Shown here piece by piece: positions 57,800-64,000 of a DNA stretch of 64,000 bases. The notes under the pieces were generated by a model. That model was given only the letters and a program-made list of their open reading frames with translations, ran no database searches and was not told where the DNA came from. The position numbers were made by a program, and so were the translations under genes. Numbering within the stretch: the first letter of the stretch is position 1; each line of letters begins with the position of its first letter. This DNA is from Diorhabda sublineata (Eukaryota; Arthropoda; Insecta; Coleoptera; Chrysomelidae), in the NCBI RefSeq assembly GCF_026230105.1, contig NC_079482.1, positions 3,410,001 through 3,474,000 on the forward strand, read 5' to 3'.

Positions 57800-59020
57800 T
57801 TGAATAGAACCTGAGATATTGTGCATAGAACGTGTGTATGTGAAAAACTCCCATAAGTAATGTACAGGGGGAAATCGTATTTGAGTATAACTTGAGAATG
57901 GTGAAAATTAGATGAAATCCGATGGTTGATGGCTGATCTGTGCATCTATACCTTTCATTGAAAAAACAAAATCGGTTGGGTAGAACGCCTGTACGGACTT
58001 GAAATGGAAATCTTCAATTTAACAGAGTACTTCACTGTATTTTATAAAAAAAAAAAATTCTAGTCTCTTCACTTGTTACTGCGGATACACTTGGTTTCTC
58101 ACCCTCCTTTAAATAACAACAGAGGTTTTTATATATACACCTAGCCGCTATTCTATTCGATTCCGATAAACAGGTAGAATATCACTGGTAATAAATAATC
58201 CGCAGGTATTTCGTCTATTCGACAACGTGCGACCAATGAAGAAAAGTTTTTAGGTATCTGTGAATAATTTATTGGAAACGTAGATTAGATAAACTGTGTC
58301 AATTCATTATTGGATCGAAATTTTAAATAGATAAGATTGTATTTAGTAATTCGTGAGATAGATTGAGAGAGAAATACGATTGGGTTGTGTATAATATATA
58401 ATCGATTATATAAAATAACCGATAAATAGGAAATAATCAATTTTCGATTATTCGGAAATCGGAAATGAAGCTTCAAAAGAACGATTGTGATTTGATTCCC
58501 AATAAAAACAAACCAAATAATGAAGCTACACAAGATATTTGTTTTTATGTATTTATAAATTTTTTAATTGTTAAATCGATTATTATATTATTTGATTATT
58601 TTATCGATTGTACGAAAAATAGTGTGTATGCCATAGCCGCGAAACTTTTCAACGACATTTTCCGATTAATCGATACTTTTCGATTATTTGATTATTTTCG
58701 ATGAATCGATTACCGACCTATAAAACGATAAGCAGAAAATGACGTCGGAATGAATAATTTCATAAAAATGGATTTACGAACAAAAACCGTGAATAAATAT
58801 TCGTTTTTCTGTGCTGAAAACTCATAATTTTCTTTGATTGTAAATCTAACCAATCAATCGATCGAATCGTCTTTAACATTTCGAAATTCCAGTCTTTTGT
58901 CAAATTCATTTCCAGTGTGAAAAGCCCAAAATTTCCTCCACTATATTCACGTTGATCTTTTCCATCGGGAATTTTTGAATACCGGAAATTTTTGATAAAT
59001 TGGATGTTCTGCTAACTAAA
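57800..59020. other. how intron sequence, nothing recognised
   Basis: AT-rich with many ATCGAT-type short words near 58,400-58,700. No gene. Confidence 0.5.
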
Positions 59021-59029
59021 AAAAATTTT

Positions 59030-59640
59030 ATTTGAAAGGCCGGTGGTCGACCAAATGAGGTGACGAATCCAGAAATGTTGGAGAAAATCCTCAAAGCGTT
59101 ACTGGATGATCGTAGACATAGTAGGCATTTCAAAAAGTTGAATAAATACAAAGCTGTGCGTAAGATGGATGCCAACCAACCATAGATAAATTTGAGAAAT
59201 CAAAACGATGGACTGAAAAGGAAGAAAAGGCTTCAAAGAAGGCAGAGACCGTCCAATCTGCATGCTAGGATATGGCTTTGGCTATTTGGGATGTGCGTGG
59301 GATAATTTTCGTTGATTTACTGCAACGTTTGTGCGAAAAAATCGAGCAAAAACGGCCGCGTTTCGCTTTAGAGTGTTGTTTCATCAAGACCAATGCTCCA
59401 GATCACACATCCGTTATTGCAAAGACCAAAATTAGTTGACTCAAGTTTGAATTGGTACTTCGTGCATCTTATTCGCCAGATTTAACTCTCTTGGATTATT
59501 TTCTGTTCCCAGATATGAAAAAATGTCGGCTATTTTGAAGAGCTTGACGATTATAAAAAATCGAATTCGAATTTTTTTTAAAATTGTCTGCTTTTTATCT
59601 GTTGAACCGGGTACTAGGTTCATGGTTTATTATATGGTTA
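59030..59640 (+). pseudogene. mariner transposase relic (irritans-like) with internal deletion
   Basis: Reads GGRPNEVTNPEMLEKILKAL then LDDRR, the GRP linker region. It is joined after a deletion to KSKRWTEKEEKASKKAE (the SK.W...E..PKKAK block), then CFIKTNAPDHTSV-like HQDNAP.HTS relics and HLIRQI / YSPDL equivalents, then LFPDMKK-like and YFEELDDYK. Multiple frameshifts. It resembles the relic at 1-500 and may be the same family. Confidence 0.75.
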
Positions 59641-59689
59641 TATTGTAAGGATTTATCTTTTTCCTCGTGGAGCGGCCGATGCACCTAAT

Positions 59690-60010
59690 ATAAAGAACGG
59701 TTATAAATAAAAAAATGTAATTATTTTTCAAAATATTCTCTCTCTATTTCCACACACACTTTTCAGAACGTCAGACGTACTCCGTCTGTTAAATTTCATC
59801 GTCGCTTCCACCTCTCAACTCGGTCTTCAGTTTTGAGAAGAAAAATTAGTCGAGCGTAGCCAGATCAGGGCTATTTGGTGGGTGTTCAATTTATGTGAAG
59901 CCACATTCGAGTACAGTAGCCTTAGAAAGCGAATCTGTATGGAATGGATCATTGTCATACCTCGGTGATTCTGCAACACCTTTTTTCGATGATTTTTTGA
60001 CGCAATTGCT
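59690..60010 (-). pseudogene. second mariner relic, opposite orientation
   Basis: The minus strand reads YDNDPFHTDSLSKATVLECG, then HPPNSPDLATLD, a stop, and FFFSKLKTELRG. This matches HDNAP.HTS....F.....HPPYSPDLAPCDFFLFPKLK..LRG, the second and third catalytic residues of a SETMAR-type mariner. It lies tail to tail with the relic at 59,030-59,640. Confidence 0.75.
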
Positions 60011-60019
60011 TTAAGTTGC

Positions 60020-60940
60020 TTCACGATTGTTTTTGATTCCTAAAATTCAATCGAAAGGATACTTCCACTTCTTGGAATATCTTTCCAATCAGTCTTTAAC
60101 CAACTACGCTACGATGATGAATTCTAATGAACTATACTGACCAATAGAAAAAGTAGTTATAAAATCCATTTCCACGATAGTAGCAGAGAATTTTACTACT
60201 TCGAATTTCTCAGTAACTCTGTAGAGGAATCAAAATTCCACCAAAGAACAAAAAAAAACAGCTGAGCCGTTCCAAATATATACATTCATTAAAAAATTTA
60301 GTTCGGTGACCAGATTTCTTCTTTGGGTAAGAATAGAATGTCTTTAATGGTTTTTCTCATTTCAATATCTAAGCAGTACATACCTTCGTCCACTGTATAT
60401 AAAACTATGGTTGTCATCAACACGTGATTGAAATCAGTACTTAATTAAATTCACCCCATAGAAAAATACGCAAAGTTAAGGCTTCATTATGAACCGGGGC
60501 GACAAAAGAAGCTCTAAACATACTACACAGCTTCATAGTTCGTGGACGAAGGGACGCAGCGTCGCCAGTTTGCGAGTTATTACAAAATACGCAATTTGGG
60601 TTATAGACCGGGAGCTGGATGGAGTTGAGTGTGCAAAATGTGTGAACCGCATTCGGTGTATGGTTTTGAACTCAGAAAATCATGCAGATTATGATTATGG
60701 ATGTTGCCAGGAGCCATATTGGTCAATTTAGACATCTAGTAAATAGACTGATCATTATAACGATTGTTTTAGTGAGAATATCCAATTGATTTTTATGATT
60801 AAAGATACTTACAGCTAGTCAAGTGAAAAAATTAAAAATAAAAACAATTATTATTGATAAAAAATTTTTTTAATGCAAAAAAATCAAATTTTCATATATT
60901 ATAAACGAAAAAATGATAATTATCAATCTTGTTTATTCTG
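60020..60940. other. how intron sequence with one unexplained open frame
   Basis: The plus frame 60,489-60,731 (80 residues, five Cys) has no recognised homology and no strong coding context. Otherwise AT-rich. Confidence 0.4.
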
Positions 60941-60944
60941 ACAA

Positions 60945-61814
60945 TCGTTATTTATGCATTTTCGTATAAAAATACAACAAATATGTAATTTTTTACAAGA
61001 TCAAGCCATTGTTTTACACAATTGGATGCACATTTACACGGTTGAATCAACAATTCCGGCAGTGGTTGCTTGGTCATTTGTCGTGGGTACAAATTACCAT
61101 CCTTCCTTTCGTAGCCTAAGAAGGTGTAATCATTTGGCTGTTCGACACTGAGGTATGGATTTCCCAAATGCTTTAGAGCTTCTCGTACAAAATCCAACGA
61201 TGTAGCCTTTAAAGCATTTTCTTTTTCGAGCCAAATCTGCTAGTCGAATCGCAACCACTCAGATGTAATGTGTAATGCTGGCAAAATACCACAAATATTT
61301 TCTCTAAAGGATTGGGCAGCCAAATGACATCCTGAAATGAATTTCTTCTTATAGGAACCGTCGAACCATAAACCTAAACAGCCTAGAAGTGCAAACTTGT
61401 TCCAGAAGTAAATTCCGAGGAAGAAAACATCTGTATCAGTACTAATGATTATGATATGGCCAAGTTTGCTTTTCTCTGCGTGAAATATGTGACAAAACAT
61501 CCTTGAATTCGCTTTAGTAATGCTAATTCTCGACGCCTTATTTTCTCTTCTCTAATATAAGTTGCAATACAAGCTCGATGCCAGGTACAATTGTATGGTG
61601 CAGCAAAGTCTGTATCACTTTCTATTTTCTTACTAATATCATCTTTTCTGCGATCCGCTGCTTTTGTAATACTAATAAACGTTTGTCGTTTCGGATTCTT
61701 CACTAAATCACCCGTTTTATCACAAAACAAACACGACAATTCATTTATCTTTGGCTTCTTCACATTTATCACTCGTAGTGACATTATCCGCGCTATTATT
61801 TGAATAAATAACAC
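60945..61814 (-). pseudogene. internally deleted copy of a multicopy invertebrate protein family of unknown function (DTDV family)
   Basis: From 61,814: an N-terminal module with SCLFCDKTGDLVKN and YNCTWHRACIATYIREEK, a C..C...H...C zinc-like motif. The sequence then jumps to FCHIFHAEKSKLGHIIIIST, DTDVFFLGIYFW, GLWFDGSYKKKFI and ICGILPALHI, a PIN/nuclease-like core with acidic DTD. It ends with EALKHLGNPYLS, LYPRQMTKQPLPELLIQPCK and CASNCVK. This order is known to me from large uncharacterised insect proteins often present in many copies; the middle several hundred residues are missing here. Two frame changes (near 61,490 and 61,230) break it. Function unknown. Confidence 0.6.
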
Positions 61815-62375
61815 TAATAAAACAGTCGACCGCGAAAAAACTTGAATATTATTACTTAAATACTAAAAAATAAACCGTTATGGACTACAAATTCCTTTCT
61901 ACTGACTACTCCAAGCGCTATGACTCAGCAACTTGCCGAGCAGGGTGAAAGGGATGGGGAAAAGGGAAACCTAACCCTCGAAAAGGGAAACCTAACCAGC
62001 ACTGCTGCTGGCAACATGTGATTTTCTAATATTTAGGGTCTTAGGTAAAAGAATTTGAGCATAGTTGCCGGTCCTCACATTTTGCGTACTCAAATCCATC
62101 CAGCGCCTGGACTATTATGGATAAGAAATCGCTTGGATAAACCGATATAAATATTTGACATTTATAAGTATTTCCAACTGCCTATTGGGTGCGATTTACG
62201 ACGCAATTACCCCAATACGACTAATATTTTCTCAGTGGGAACTGCCTTAGCACGAATATGCAAATGTTCATACTTATATCTAAAAATAATTAAAAAAAAT
62301 AAATATTACACAATAAGGTCAAGAATATTTGTTATGTTGTACTAGTTCGTGATCAGGAGACTTAAGAGATAGAGC
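61815..62375. other. intron sequence, nothing recognised
   Basis: Contains GAAAAGGGAAACCTAACC twice at about 61,960 and 61,979. No gene. Confidence 0.45.
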
Positions 62376-62379
62376 TCTT

Positions 62380-63050
62380 TGTGGTCATTTTATTACGGTT
62401 TTTTAAGGAATACAGCACAAAAGATGAGAAAAGAATTCCTGGGCATAAACCCATGAAAAACCGATTGAAGTTACTTTCGGGAGATCATACGAAACTTACA
62501 CCACTTCAAGTTCATCACTCCGAGAATCCTAGACCAATAAAAAAATCTAAAATCAAGAGAAAACTGCCAGTGATGTGGAGATCGAATCAATTTTTTTGCA
62601 TCAAGGACTGCTTTCATACCAATGTTGCTATTGGACAACCCATTAGGAGGAAAAGATGATTTGCTGATAAACTTTGTCTGGTTAACGGTGCAATTTTTAC
62701 CTCCGAATACGACTTCAATGATTCGGACAATGGATCAAGAGGTTATTCCAGGTTTCAAGAAATCATACACTCGGACTATGTGTTGAAGCTTGACAATTCT
62801 CCTCAAAAATGACTTTAAAGACGTTTTGAATTCGTTATTCGTCTTATTGAAAAGGCACGGACAAATATCACTCAACGACAGTTGGTTTTTGCTTGGAGAA
62901 AGCTGTGTTCATCCCTGAGATGATCGGAGTGACACCCCTATAATTGTGGATGAAATTGCGAGGGATCTGCAATTGGGGTGAACGAGGATGATATTGAAGA
63001 ACTCCTAATGAAACATCTTGAATGGAGAATACCAAAAAACTCAGCGAGAT
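62380..63050 (+). pseudogene. Tigger/jerky-like (pogo superfamily) DDE transposase relic
   Basis: Plus frames give KRIPGHKPMKNRLKLLSGDH, then HHSENPRPIKKSKIKRKLPV and MWRSNQF (equivalent to PG.K..K.R.T.L..., KSKNPR.FK......LPV.Y..N...W). After a stop, another frame has VQFLPPNTTSMIRTMDQEVI then FKKSYTR, the hallmark FLPPN.TSLIQPMDQGVI..FK..Y.R at the end of the DDE_1 core. A decayed C-terminal helix region follows (ITQRQLVFAWRKLC). The N-terminal HTH domains are absent. Frameshifts and stops make it dead. Confidence 0.8.
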
Positions 63051-63184
63051 GTTTCTTTTTGAAAAAGAGGAAGCCTAATTCTGCCATTAAAGATCTTTTT
63101 GAAGAAGTAGGAAGATGTCAGAGTAACGGTTGTAAAATAGCCACCAAACCGAGATGATGTCAATAGAGTTGCTGACAATCTGTG

Positions 63185-64000
63185 TCCAGGAAAGCAAAGC
63201 ATCAATTCTCCTGTTTAACACGCAAATCTGGGACAATCTGTGCTCAGGGTATCAAAGCATCAAATCTCCTGTTTAACACTCAAACCTGCCACAATCTGTG
63301 CCCAGGGTATCAAAGCATCAATTCTCCTTTTTAACACGCAGATCTGGGACAATATGTGCCCAGGGTATCAATGCATCAAATCTCCTGTTTAGACCCAAAC
63401 CCGAGACAATCTGTGCGCAGGGTATCAAAGCATCAATTCTCCTGTTTAACACTCAAACCTGGGACAATCTGTGCCCAGGGTATCAAAGCATCAATTCTCC
63501 TGTTTAACACTCAAACCTGGGACAATCTGTGCCCAGGGTATCAAAGCATCAATTCTCCTGTTTAACACTCAAACCTGGGACAATCTGTGCCCAGGGTATC
63601 AATGCATCAAATCTCCTGTTTAGACCCAAACCCGAGACAATCTGTGCGCAGGGTATCAAAGCATCAATTCTCCTGTTTAACACTCAAACCTGGGACAATC
63701 TGTGCCCAGGGTATCAATGCATCAAATCTCCTGTTTAGACCCAAACCCGAGACAATCTGTGCGCAGGGTATCAAAGCATCGATTCTCCTGTTTAACACTC
63801 ATACCTGGGACAATCTGTGCCCAGGGTATCAAAGCATCAAATCTCCTGTTTAACACGCAAATCTGGGACAATCTGTGCCCAGGGTATCAATGCATCAAAT
63901 CTCCTGTTTAGACCCAAACCCGAGACAATCTGTGCGCAGGGTATCAAAGCATCAAATCTCCTGTTTAACACGCAAACCTGGGACAATCTGTGCCCAGGGT
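63185..64000 (+). repeat. minisatellite of mixed 58-bp (type A) and 57-bp (type B) units, at least 14 copies, open at window end
   Basis: Type A: TATCAAAGCATCAA(T/A)TCTCC, then TGTTTAACAC.CAAA.CTGG, then GACAATCTGTGCCCAGGG. Type B: TATCAATGCATCAAATCTCC, then TGTTTAGACCCAAACCCGAG, then ACAATCTGTGCGCAGGG. From about 63,249 the order by eye is A A B A A A B A B A A B A. Three successive A units near 63,420-63,590 are identical. Several frames stay open because the unit has few stops; those 69-88 residue frames are not genes. The array runs past base 64,000. Confidence 0.95.

Noticed and set aside
63298..63911. Overlapping 69-88 residue open frames with repeated peptides, like a repeat protein
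   Set aside because: The unit is 58 or 57 bp, so frames shift between units, and the frames stay open only because the unit lacks stops. No start context or conservation.
63185..64000. Resemblance to a CRISPR array
   Set aside because: Units are directly adjacent with no variable spacers, and the genome is eukaryotic.
1..64000. A multi-gene undescribed system (defence, biosynthetic cluster, viral insertion)
   Set aside because: No clustered intact unknown genes were found. All unrecognised frames are short, broken or repeat-derived.

Overview
The window is strongly AT-rich nuclear DNA from an insect. The evidence is two conserved bilaterian/insect genes split by GT-AG introns, a dense load of mariner, Tc1, hAT, P-element-like, Tigger/jerky-like and LINE relics, and short TTAGG-type tracts that match the common insect telomere unit. 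The order cannot be fixed from sequence alone; a beetle-like, repeat-rich genome would fit. There is no bacterial or viral gene content.

Layout. 1-12,362: repeats only (mariner relic, several tandem arrays, two opposed RNase H fragments, a LINE C-terminus, a Tc1 relic); presumably inside or upstream of a long Lar intron. 12,363-25,907 (+): the 3' two thirds of the receptor tyrosine phosphatase gene Lar, in ten exons with continuous splice phases. They encode about 1,323 residues: five fibronectin III repeats, a juxtamembrane ectodomain, one membrane segment and tandem phosphatase domains D1 and D2. Its introns hold a mariner-fragment tandem array, mariner relics, LINE pieces and a diverged tandem repeat. 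26-53.5 kb: intergenic, with no host gene I can support. It holds LINE fragments, inverted repeats with Penelope/hammerhead-like motifs, a hAT relic, a palindromic MITE, a pair of near-perfect 35-bp inverted repeats, a THAP/P-element-like relic and further mariners. 53,718-53,844 (+): the first coding exon of the STAR RNA-binding gene held out wings (how/quaking family). The rest of the window (53.8-64 kb) is its first intron, carrying a 176/186-bp tandem array, two opposed mariner relics, an internally deleted copy of a multicopy family of unknown function, a Tigger/jerky transposase relic and a 58/57-bp minisatellite that runs off the end.

Lar and how act separately: Lar is a cell-surface phosphatase of axon guidance and synapse formation, and how is an RNA regulator of muscle, tendon and glial differentiation. 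Most other open reading frames are repeat-derived or chance frames. I found no convincing undescribed multi-gene system. The most unusual material is structural: transposon fragments turned into tandem arrays, mixed-type minisatellites, and inverted hairpin elements.
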